From: Alphaproteobacteria bacterium
GTDB taxonomy: Bacteria; Pseudomonadota; Alphaproteobacteria; SMXP01
Length of the DNA: 5,662 nt
Direction of reading: 5' to 3'
Assembly: GCA_028280675.1 (NCBI GenBank)
Contig: JANQLI010000291.1
Location: forward strand, 1 to 5,662
Shown here: positions 1-5,642 of the stretch, in pieces
How the letters are laid out: every line of letters begins with the position of its first letter
Position numbering within the stretch: the first letter of the stretch is position 1
Notes under the pieces: model-generated
Seen by the model: only the letters and a program-made list of their open reading frames with translations
Databases searched by the model: none
What the model was told of the DNA's origin: nothing
Translations under genes and position numbers: made by a program

Positions 1-123
1 TTAATGCTTGGCTGTTTTTTTCGCGATACTCTCTTCGGGACGGGGTTCACACCGTGTCACAAGGCGCGTGTACAGCCGCATAGACTTGTCATGAGAGCCT
101 GGTTTTGGCACAAATAGATCCAT
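1..123 (-). CDS. Possible small protein of 40 residues, unrecognised (doubtful)
   Basis: A short reading frame runs leftward from ATG at 123-121 to TAA at 3-1, giving 40 residues that start MDLFVPKPGS and end in a basic tail, SIAKKTAKH. The frame stays open further upstream, so a 47-residue version could start at 144, overlapping the first two bases of the glycosyltransferase start. I recognise no family, signal peptide or membrane segment. None of the possible starts (144, 123, 81) has a convincing Shine-Dalgarno sequence. If real, it would be divergent from the glycosyltransferase and would lie in that gene's promoter and leader region, which makes it less likely. An alternative is that the frame is open by chance. 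Low confidence. Confidence 0.22.
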   Translation of the reverse strand: MDLFVPKPGSHDKSMRLYTRLVTRCEPRPEESIAKKTAKH

Positions 124-131
124 CGAATCAT

Positions 132-138
132 GAGGAGA
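132..138 (+). promoter_or_regulatory. Ribosome binding site of the glycosyltransferase gene
   Basis: GAGGAGA lies 4 bases before the ATG at 143 and matches the Shine-Dalgarno consensus well. An in-frame TGA at 131-133 prevents any longer start. Together these fix the start at 143 rather than the in-frame ATG at 167. I found no clear promoter in 1-131: TTGTCA at 86-91 could be a -35 element, but nothing at the right spacing resembles TATAAT. Confidence 0.7.
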
Positions 139-142
139 GCGC

Positions 143-1858
143 ATGGCGTTGGTGTCAGGCATAACCATGGGAGACGCCTCATCCGTCGATATCGTCCACG
201 TCTCCGAACAGCCCTCTGTTTTTGTTTCTCTGTGTGTCCATTGGCCTGATGAAAATCTCCTTGCTTTTTTGCACTCGCTTTCAGAGCAAAGCTACCCGGC
301 TAATTTAATCCATGTCTCTGTGACCTATTTGGGCGGCGATGTGCGAGTCATTCGCGATTTGCAAAAAACCCAAACCGCCTATGAAGGGCGATTCAAAGGC
401 TTTGACCTTTCTTATACGGGGCTCAAGGAAGAATCCGTCGCGCATGATCAGGCATTACAAAACAGCACCGACCCCTTTGTGATGATTGCGACGCCTAATC
501 TTCAACTGAATATGCATGCTTTGCAGCGTGTCGTGGCGCGGGCCGTTGAAGATTCATCTGAAATTGCTATTTGGGAATTGCGTCAAGACCGGCAAGCGGG
601 ATTGCAAACCTCGTTACATGATGTGGACACGGCGCGCGTTCATTCGCACTGTGTGCTCTATCGCCGGGATGCGCTGGATCAAATCGGTGGTTTTCAAGGG
701 CAACGTCAAGGTCATTTGACCGGCTTAGATGTCGATTTTCAACTGCGCGATTCCGGCTACCGCGTGGTGCAATGCGCCGAAGCTTTTTATGTCCCATCCT
801 CTGCAGTCACCCTTGATGAATATAACGCCAACATGCCCATTGAAGCATGGCTCTCGGATCAGTTCATACGCTTGCGGTATGGCCGTATGCGGCAGCGATT
901 TGCGGCCTTCGCGCGGATCTTTTGGCGCATGATGCAGGGTGCCCCAAAGCGCCAGCACAATTATGTCAAACGCGCTTTCTACGAAGGACTGCGCCTGATG
1001 CCACGTATTGTCTTTCGACGGGGGTTGGCATCGTCCTTTCCTATTGCGGGATGGCATCAAGATTTTCTGCACGTCACCCGCACGCAACCACCCTTTTTAA
1101 AAGGTGAGCATCAACGGGCCCCGCTGGTGAGTGTTATTGTGCGAACACATGCCGGACATGCAGGTTTCCTCAAAGAATGTTTGCGCAGTATTGCGAACCA
1201 ATCCTATCCGCATCTGGAAGTGATCCTGGTTGAGGGGGGCGCAACAGGTGTCGCAAAAGCCTATGCAGGAGAGCCTTTGTTCGGTGAAGGTGTGGATGTG
1301 CTTTATTTGCAGGATGCCGAAGGCTATCAGCCCGCGCGCGCCGGGAATATTGGTTTGGCGGCGGCGCGTGGTGCGTATTGCCTCGTTATGGATGCCGACA
1401 ATGTCCTGCGCGCCGATCATATTTTGTCTTTGGTTGTCGCCCTTGAAGATGATGAAAACGCTTTAGCCGCTTATGCGGCATCGCGTCTTGTTGAGACGGA
1501 AGTCCTCAAAGAAGAGCCTTTGCGTTACCGTGAAGGGAAAACACGGCTGCGCGCAAATAAACCCTTTGTGCGGGGGCGGTTAAAGCGAGAGAATGATTTG
1601 CCCGCCTGCGCTGTGATGCTGCGCACCTCTTTATGTCAAGGTGGTGTGTTGGATGAAGACTTGCCGGGCTCTGAAATGTGGGATTTGTGGCGCAATTTAA
1701 GCCGCGACGGATACTTCATCAGAGTACGGTGTTTGACATCTGTGTGCCGTTTGCCGCGCAAAGGCGATAAACGTGTTGCCTATGAACAGCAGCTTAAAGA
1801 CGCGAAAGCGGCCATTTTCAAAAAAGATGAAGAGCGGGCCAAGTCATTGACCCTCTAA
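143..1858 (+). CDS. Tandem-domain family-2-like glycosyltransferase, first domain degenerate
   Basis: The 571-residue protein has two GT-A-fold, GT2-like halves. The first half (about 25-220) starts with the usual beta strand and helix (FVSLCVHWPDENLLAFLHSL). At the position of the metal-binding DxD it instead reads IATPNLQLN (115-123). Its later half is well kept: YRRDALDQIGGF (173-184) and GLDVDFQLRDSGYRV (194-208), which match the acceptor-side motif of GT2 enzymes. A basic, helix-rich linker (about 235-320) has many Arg and Lys residues and could touch the membrane. The second half (about 326-540) starts PLVSVIVRTHAG and has an intact DADN (417-420), then SEMWDLW (510-516) where related enzymes usually have E-D-W-D-L-W. 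No signal peptide or clear membrane span is seen, so it is probably cytoplasmic. By family, it moves a sugar from a nucleotide donor to a glycan, lipid or protein acceptor; donor and acceptor cannot be read from sequence. It converges on the secretion genes with 8 bp between stops. Confident of the superfamily, not of the substrate. Confidence 0.85.
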   Translation: MALVSGITMGDASSVDIVHVSEQPSVFVSLCVHWPDENLLAFLHSLSEQSYPANLIHVSVTYLGGDVRVIRDLQKTQTAYEGRFKGFDLSYTGLKEESVAHDQALQNSTDPFVMIATPNLQLNMHALQRVVARAVEDSSEIAIWELRQDRQAGLQTSLHDVDTARVHSHCVLYRRDALDQIGGFQGQRQGHLTGLDVDFQLRDSGYRVVQCAEAFYVPSSAVTLDEYNANMPIEAWLSDQFIRLRYGRMRQRFAAFARIFWRMMQGAPKRQHNYVKRAFYEGLRLMPRIVFRRGLASSFPIAGWHQDFLHVTRTQPPFLKGEHQRAPLVSVIVRTHAGHAGFLKECLRSIANQSYPHLEVILVEGGATGVAKAYAGEPLFGEGVDVLYLQDAEGYQPARAGNIGLAAARGAYCLVMDADNVLRADHILSLVVALEDDENALAAYAASRLVETEVLKEEPLRYREGKTRLRANKPFVRGRLKRENDLPACAVMLRTSLCQGGVLDEDLPGSEMWDLWRNLSRDGYFIRVRCLTSVCRLPRKGDKRVAYEQQLKDAKAAIFKKDEERAKSLTL

Positions 1859-1891
1859 GAAACGTTTTATGTTTCGCGGGCGCCGCGGCGC
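1859..1891. other. Convergent gene junction with inverted repeats
   Basis: The glycosyltransferase stop (1856-1858) and the fusion-protein stop (1867-1869, read leftward) are 8 bp apart. GAAAC (1859-1863) and GTTTC (1871-1875) form a 5-bp inverted repeat with a 7-base loop spanning the gap. A perfect 12-base palindrome, GCGCCGCGGCGC, follows at 1880-1891 inside the last codons of the fusion protein. Neither has a T run on either strand, so this is at best a weak two-way transcription barrier. The palindrome also encodes part of the basic tail (RRGAR), so it may simply reflect arginine and glycine codons. Confidence 0.3.
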
Positions 1892-3324
1892 AGAGTCGAT
1901 TTTAAAGGTGCAAGAATATACTCAAGCGCTGTGCGCTCTTTTGTTTTGATCATCACTTCCACCGGCATACCGGGAATGAGGGCAATGCTTGAAAAGCGGT
2001 CGTCTTCAAGAAGCGGTTTCATATCGACAGAGACGCGTGCTTGATAATACATTTCGCCGGTGACCTTATCTTGCAAAATATCTGCGGAGACCTGCGTCAC
2101 TTCTGCATCTAAATAAGGGGTGCGCCGTGAATTATAAGCGGTCAGAATCACTTGTGCTTTTTGTCCGCTAGTGACCTCATCAATGTCGCGCGGATTAACG
2201 CGCGCTTCGACAATACGCGTGTCCTCAATGGGCACAATCTCGAGCACCGTTTGTCCCGATTGAATCACACCGCCGATCGTGTGAACTTGCAGGTTCACCA
2301 CCGTCCCTGTCCGCGGCGCGATGATGTCTGTGCGCATTTGTTGGTTTTCCGATGCGCGCAACCGTTCCGCTAAATCAGCTTGCTGAGTTTCAGCTTCGCG
2401 TAATTGTTCAGCGCTTTGCGTTTTGAAGCGGTTGATGATGTCACGAATGTTTAATTCATTTTCCAGTACACTTTGTTTGGCGCGGGCAATTTCAGCCGTG
2501 TACTGACCAATACGCCCTTCGATCTCGGCGCCTTCTCGTTGCAGGGCCAGCAGGCGTGGTTTACGCTCAAGCCCTTTATCAAGTAATTCTTGAACGCCCT
2601 TAATTTCTTCGCGGATGAGCTCAAGCTGGGCTGTCTCCGAATTTTTTTGTGCTTCAAGACCTGAAATTTCTTCTTCGAATTGCTTCACCTGCTGATTCAG
2701 GACGTCGACTTGACCTTGCAACGATGTTTGACGGCTGCGAAACAAATTGGTTTGACTATCGAGAATCTCCCGCACTTCCGAGTCATCCTTCGCATCGGTT
2801 AATTCCGTTGGATAGATCGGCATCGGGAGATCAGATTGCTCGGCTTGCAAGCTCGCGACACGGGCGAGCGTTGAGCGGTATTGTCCCAGAACCAGGTCCA
2901 CACTGGCGCTGGTGCGCGTGTCGTCAAGACGCATCAGGAGATCGCCTTCGTTAACCCGGTCGCCTTCCTTGACCAGAATGTCCTGTACGATTCCACCTTC
3001 CAAATGCTGCACAGCCTTGCGATTCGTATCCACCGTGACAAGGCCCGTCGCAATCGCAGCTCCGCTTAAGGGGGCGAAGAACCCCCATAAGAAAAAGCTG
3101 CCGAAGAAAAGAAGGATGACGGCAATTCCGGCAATCATCGGGAGGCGGGCGAGCGGATAGGGGGTGTCTGGCATATCGTCCGGCCATGCGGGCGCGTTGC
3201 TTTTTTCGCCATCAATATAGGGCTGCAGCTTGTCTATATAAGGTTGCAGTTTTTCCAAAAGGGGAGCTATCGCATCACGCAGTTTGGCGATGATGGATTT
3301 CAATTGAACAGTCTTCTCACTCAT
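1867..3324 (-). CDS. Type I secretion membrane fusion protein, HlyD/PrtE (AprE) family
   Basis: This is the periplasmic adaptor of a type I secretion system. It sits in the inner membrane next to the ABC transporter and reaches across the periplasm to a TolC-like outer-membrane channel. The 485-residue protein has a cytoplasmic N-terminus (1-61), one membrane span (about 62-84), a lipoyl-like half motif (about 93-135, with VQHLEGGIVQDILVKEGD), a long coiled-coil hairpin rich in Gln and Glu (about 190-330), then the second lipoyl half (IIAPRTGTVVNL, 334-345) and a beta-barrel region ending in the family's conserved segment (LIPGMPVEVMIKTKERTALEYILAPL). It is longer than the roughly 430-450 residues I expect for PrtE-type proteins; most of the excess is the N-terminal extension, which holds a perfect duplicate KLQPYID at 25-31 and 32-38. 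The start at 3324 is supported by AGGAG at 3332-3336 (minus strand), overlapping the stop of the ABC gene. It is the second gene of a two-gene operon. Family assignment is firm; the substrate is unknown. Confidence 0.93.
   Translation of the reverse strand: MSEKTVQLKSIIAKLRDAIAPLLEKLQPYIDKLQPYIDGEKSNAPAWPDDMPDTPYPLARLPMIAGIAVILLFFGSFFLWGFFAPLSGAAIATGLVTVDTNRKAVQHLEGGIVQDILVKEGDRVNEGDLLMRLDDTRTSASVDLVLGQYRSTLARVASLQAEQSDLPMPIYPTELTDAKDDSEVREILDSQTNLFRSRQTSLQGQVDVLNQQVKQFEEEISGLEAQKNSETAQLELIREEIKGVQELLDKGLERKPRLLALQREGAEIEGRIGQYTAEIARAKQSVLENELNIRDIINRFKTQSAEQLREAETQQADLAERLRASENQQMRTDIIAPRTGTVVNLQVHTIGGVIQSGQTVLEIVPIEDTRIVEARVNPRDIDEVTSGQKAQVILTAYNSRRTPYLDAEVTQVSADILQDKVTGEMYYQARVSVDMKPLLEDDRFSSIALIPGMPVEVMIKTKERTALEYILAPLKSTLRRGARET
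3211..3252 (-). repeat. Tandem 21-bp in-frame duplication (KLQPYID twice) in the fusion protein
   Basis: Two adjacent 21-base units (3232-3252 and 3211-3231, read on the minus strand) each encode KLQPYID. The codons differ in five of seven positions (AAA/AAG, CAA/CAG, CCT/CCC, ATA/ATT, GAC/GAT), and every difference is a silent third-base change. The preceding residues (LLEKLQ) continue a heptad-like pattern. The repeat lies in the cytoplasmic extension ahead of the membrane span. Confidence 0.85.
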
Positions 3325-3331
3325 CTCATCA

Positions 3332-3336
3332 CTCCT
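3332..3336 (-). promoter_or_regulatory. Ribosome binding site of the fusion-protein gene, overlapping the upstream stop
   Basis: Read leftward, TAGGAGTGATGAG precedes the ATG at 3324-3322. AGGAG is 7 bases from the start and shares bases with the TAG stop of the ABC gene. This arrangement points to co-transcription and possibly coupled translation of the two exporter genes. Confidence 0.75.
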
Positions 3337-5044
3337 ACGCTGACTGTCCGCTCACACTTTGCGGCAGATGAGTCACATTCTTTGCTTGGGTGACTTTCGC
3401 CATCACGTCATCGCGATCGCCAAAGGTCACAAGGCGCCCATTTTGCAGCATTAATAATTTATCCACACCGGCAAGCAAGCTCGGGCGATGGCAAATAATG
3501 ATTGTCGTGATCTGACGCGCTTTGACAGCGGCCAGTGCTTTGAGTAAAGCCTCTTCGCCTTCGCTATCGAGATTGGCATTGGGCTCGTCCAATACCAGGA
3601 AGCGCACATCGCCATAAAGCGCGCGCGCCAAGGCAATCCGTTGGCGTTGACCGCCGGACAGTTTATAGCCTGTTGCGCCAATCACGGTGTCATAGCCTTC
3701 TGGCAAGTGCAGGATTAGCTCATGACAGCCAGCGAGTTTTGCAGCCGCAATCACCTTGTTATCGTTAGGATCCGGTTGCATGCGGGCAATGTTGCGTTTG
3801 ATGGTGCCATCGAAGAGTTCAATGTCTTGCGGCAGATAGCCAACATATTGCCCAAAATCGTCACGATTCCATTGGTAAACATCCGCGCTATCTAAGCGTA
3901 CATGTCCCATGCGCGGCTGCCACACCCCGACAAGCAAACGTGCGAGTGAGGATTTTCCGGCGGCCGATGGACCAATGATGCCACAGGATTCGCCTGGTTG
4001 CAGATCGAAGGTCACCCCTTGCACGGTTGGTGTGGCGCTGCCTGGTGGAAGATAGGTCACATTGCTTACGCTCAAATGGCCATTGGGGCGTGGTAAAGTG
4101 GTTTCACCGCGTTTGCTGATTTGATGCTCCAGAAGTTTATTGATCCGATGATAAGCATCCCGGGCGCTGACAAAGCCTTTCCATGTGCCGATCATTTGCT
4201 CGACGGGCGCAAGCGCGCGGCCAAGAATAATCGAGGCCGCAATCATAATGCCCGGCGTGATCTCCTGCAGAATGGCAAGATAGACCCCGACGCCCATGAT
4301 CGCCACTTGAATGCCAAAACGAATGACCTTCGTGATTCCTGAAATAAATCCGGCGCGATCACTTGCGAGGGTTTGAAATTTTAAAGATTCACGGCTTTGC
4401 GCTTTCCATTGCCCAACCACATGATTGAGCATACCCATGGCTTCAATGGCTTCGGCATTCCGCGCATTCGACTCCACATTGTTTTGCGTCACGATACTGA
4501 CTGCATTCGCATCCGATAAAAGCTTGCGTGTCGTCAATTCATTGATCAGCGCCATTACAAACAGGATGATCGCCCCTAAAAGCGCGATCCACCCGAGCAG
4601 GGGATGCATACTGAAGATCACCAGCACATAGACTGGCACCCACGGAGAATCGAAGAGATGGAACACCCCGGCGCCAGAGACAAAGTTTCGGATTGCACTT
4701 AGGTCCCGCAAGCTTTGCAGATTAGATCCGCTGGGGAGCTGCGGCGCGCTCCGAATGCTAAAGGTCAGAAGCTCAGGCCCGAGATAACGATCCAGCCATA
4801 TACTGAGGCGGACCATAATGCGCGAGCGCAGCACTTCCAAAAAACCAAGCAACGCCAGCGCTAGTCCAACGGCGATGGACAGCATGATGAGCGTGTCCAT
4901 ATTTTGGCTGGTCAGAACGCGATCAAATAGTTGCAGGGTATAAAGCGGCACCGCCAACATCGCCAAGTTGATAAAGAAGCTGAAGACTCCGATCCCGACA
5001 AAAGAAGAGCGGCAAGCATTCAACGCAGACTTGGCATTAATCAT
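3335..5044 (-). CDS. Type I secretion ABC permease/ATPase, PrtD (AprD) family
   Basis: This inner-membrane transporter uses ATP to drive a protein substrate through the type I channel. The 569 residues match the PrtD pattern from the first residues (ALNACRSSFVGIGVFSFFINL, then PLYTLQLFDRVL). The membrane domain spans about 14-290, with hydrophobic segments near 14-40, 51-70, 135-168 and 244-277. The ATPase domain (about 324-550) is complete: Walker A GPSAAGKSS (358-366), Q-loop Gln406 in YLPQD, signature LSGGQ (462-466), Walker B FLVLDEP (482-488), D-loop NLD (491-493) and switch His519 in ICHRPS. There is no N-terminal C39 peptidase or C39-like domain, so it is of the class that does not cleave a leader and recognises a C-terminal signal. 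Length is normal for the family (about 550-590). The start at 5044 follows AAGGG (5053-5057, minus strand) at 8 bases. It is first in the operon and divergent from an Xre-type regulator. The substrate, often an RTX protein in this family, is not in the window. Confidence 0.94.
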   Translation of the reverse strand: MINAKSALNACRSSFVGIGVFSFFINLAMLAVPLYTLQLFDRVLTSQNMDTLIMLSIAVGLALALLGFLEVLRSRIMVRLSIWLDRYLGPELLTFSIRSAPQLPSGSNLQSLRDLSAIRNFVSGAGVFHLFDSPWVPVYVLVIFSMHPLLGWIALLGAIILFVMALINELTTRKLLSDANAVSIVTQNNVESNARNAEAIEAMGMLNHVVGQWKAQSRESLKFQTLASDRAGFISGITKVIRFGIQVAIMGVGVYLAILQEITPGIMIAASIILGRALAPVEQMIGTWKGFVSARDAYHRINKLLEHQISKRGETTLPRPNGHLSVSNVTYLPPGSATPTVQGVTFDLQPGESCGIIGPSAAGKSSLARLLVGVWQPRMGHVRLDSADVYQWNRDDFGQYVGYLPQDIELFDGTIKRNIARMQPDPNDNKVIAAAKLAGCHELILHLPEGYDTVIGATGYKLSGGQRQRIALARALYGDVRFLVLDEPNANLDSEGEEALLKALAAVKARQITTIIICHRPSLLAGVDKLLMLQNGRLVTFGDRDDVMAKVTQAKNVTHLPQSVSGQSA

Positions 5045-5052
5045 CAGATGTA

Positions 5053-5057
5053 CCCTT
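5053..5057 (-). promoter_or_regulatory. Ribosome binding site of the ABC transporter gene
   Basis: AAGGG on the minus strand, 8 bases ahead of the ATG at 5044-5042, is the only purine-rich match near this start and supports it. It lies 4 bases past the 3' arm of the inverted repeat at 5062-5105, so a hairpin there would sit right against the ribosome footprint. Confidence 0.5.
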
Positions 5058-5061
5058 GGGT

Positions 5062-5105
5062 CCTCTGCGTCAAATGCACACCATTAACGGGTCTATGCGC
5101 AGAGG
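5062..5105 (-). repeat. Inverted repeat with 8-bp perfect arms in the exporter leader
   Basis: CCTCTGCG (5062-5069) and CGCAGAGG (5098-5105) are perfect complements separated by 28 bases. In the exporter mRNA, read leftward, they would form an 8-bp GC-rich stem ending 4 bases before the AAGGG ribosome binding site. The loop contains a tiny reading frame, ATG-GTG-TGC-ATT-TGA. It could be a leader hairpin that tunes translation, or a DNA operator for a dimeric regulator with widely spaced half-sites. There is no T run, so it is not a terminator. Confidence 0.5.
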
Positions 5106-5261
5106 TATTCGCGAAATTACATGTCCTGCCCCGCGTTTACCATAGAAACCTTACCAAAACGGGGAAGAATGGTCTTTGACTATACGGTCACACTTCCTAC
5201 CTGAATGTTAATAGGGTATACAGTAATTGCTTAACTTAAAGATTTAAAGTTATCGCTGTCA

Positions 5262-5268
5262 GGGGGAG
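5262..5268 (+). promoter_or_regulatory. Ribosome binding site of the Xre-type regulator
   Basis: GGGGGAG ends 10 bases ahead of the ATG at 5279. The spacing is slightly long but workable. The alternative in-frame ATG at 5288 would be 19 bases away, so 5279 is preferred. An in-frame TAA at 5237-5239 rules out a much longer start. Confidence 0.55.
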
Positions 5269-5278
5269 AGAAATCGAC

Positions 5279-5632
5279 ATGACTCTGATGACATCAAAGT
5301 CTCGCGAGACGGGGAGCGTGCGTGAGGCGGCACAGCTCAAAGAACGCCGCAAATTAGCGGGACAGTGGCTGAAAGCACAACGTAAGGCGCTGAAATTGAC
5401 TCAAAAGGACCTCGCCAAGCAATTGGCGCTGGAATATTACACATTTATCTCTCAGATAGAGAGTGGTCATGGCCGGGTGCCCTCGACGCTCTATGTGGCG
5501 TGGGCGACCGCGCTGAACATCGAAACGGCAAGCTTCGCACGCAAAATGCTCGAATTTTATGATCCCCATATTTTCAATGCGCTGGGGTATGAGCCAACCC
5601 TGCTTGATGATCCCGAAACCAGGGGTCTTTGA
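5279..5632 (+). CDS. Small Xre-type helix-turn-helix transcriptional regulator
   Basis: This 117-residue protein is probably a cytoplasmic DNA-binding regulator. A polar, charged tail (1-25) precedes a Cro/CI-type helix-turn-helix domain (about 28-86). The scaffold is LKAQRKALKLTQKDLAKQLAL (helices 1-2), with the recognition helix in EYYTFISQIESGHG (52-65), followed by VPSTLYVAWATALNIETASF. The first helix pair TQKDLA and the SQIESG segment are textbook Xre signatures. A short C-terminal stretch, FARKMLEFYDPHIFNALG (86-103), resembles the tail of a set of small alphaproteobacterial regulators with a YYDP motif that I recall from memory; I cannot check this here. There is no ligand-binding or peptidase domain, so any signal input would need another partner. 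The gene is transcribed away from the exporter operon and shares its upstream region, so control of that operon and of itself is plausible but inferred. It ends in a terminator candidate that overlaps its stop codon. Confidence 0.9.
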   Translation: MTLMTSKSRETGSVREAAQLKERRKLAGQWLKAQRKALKLTQKDLAKQLALEYYTFISQIESGHGRVPSTLYVAWATALNIETASFARKMLEFYDPHIFNALGYEPTLLDDPETRGL

Positions 5633-5642
5633 TCCCGTTTTT
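5616..5642 (+). terminator. Intrinsic terminator candidate of the Xre gene, overlapping its stop codon
   Basis: GGGGTC (5622-5627), loop TTT, and GATCCC (5631-5636) form a 6-bp stem with one G-T pair, followed by G and a run of five T (5638-5642). AAAC (5616-5619) can pair further with GTTT (5637-5640) across a two-base bulge. The TGA stop (5630-5632) lies within the hairpin, so the element is partly coding. It would isolate the regulator as a single-gene transcript. Confidence 0.6.

Larger units (their letters stand above)
5045..5278. promoter_or_regulatory. Shared divergent regulatory region between exporter operon and Xre gene
   Basis: This 234-bp stretch must hold the promoters of both divergent transcripts. 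The half next to the exporter is mixed in composition and contains an inverted repeat listed separately. The half next to the regulator is AT-rich. Candidate elements, all weak: on the minus strand TATAGT (5184-5179), a five-of-six -10 match with no good -35; on the plus strand TTGACT (5176-5181) without a matching -10, and TATACA (5217-5222) with a poor -35 TTCCTA at 17 bases. Possible operator-like sequences are TGAC-N6-GTCA (5177-5190), TTAACTTAA (5231-5239) and the imperfect repeat AACTTAAAGATTTAAAGTT (5233-5251). The first overlaps both the minus-strand -10 candidate and the plus-strand -35 candidate. Confidence 0.55.

Noticed and set aside
106..122. TGGCAC (106-111) resembling the -24 half of a sigma-54 promoter ahead of the glycosyltransferase
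   Set aside because: The matching TTGC-type -12 element is absent at the required spacing (the sequence there reads GATCC), so only half the signal exists.
725..1087. Minus-strand open frame of 120 codons inside the glycosyltransferase gene
   Set aside because: It is antisense to a clear glycosyltransferase segment, shows no family motif and has no supported start, so it is a shadow frame.
2649..3160. Plus-strand open frames of 62-101 codons opposite the fusion-protein gene
   Set aside because: They lie antisense to the conserved lipoyl and coiled-coil region, overlap one another and have low-complexity arginine- and serine-rich products typical of shadows.
4931..5179. Plus-strand 82-codon frame crossing the ABC gene start and part of the intergenic region
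   Set aside because: Its first half is antisense to the conserved PrtD N-terminus. The product is rich in basic residues without recognisable motifs, and the part over the intergenic region gives no independent support.
5354..5569. Minus-strand 71-codon frame inside the regulator gene
   Set aside because: It is fully antisense to the helix-turn-helix coding region and has no recognisable domain.
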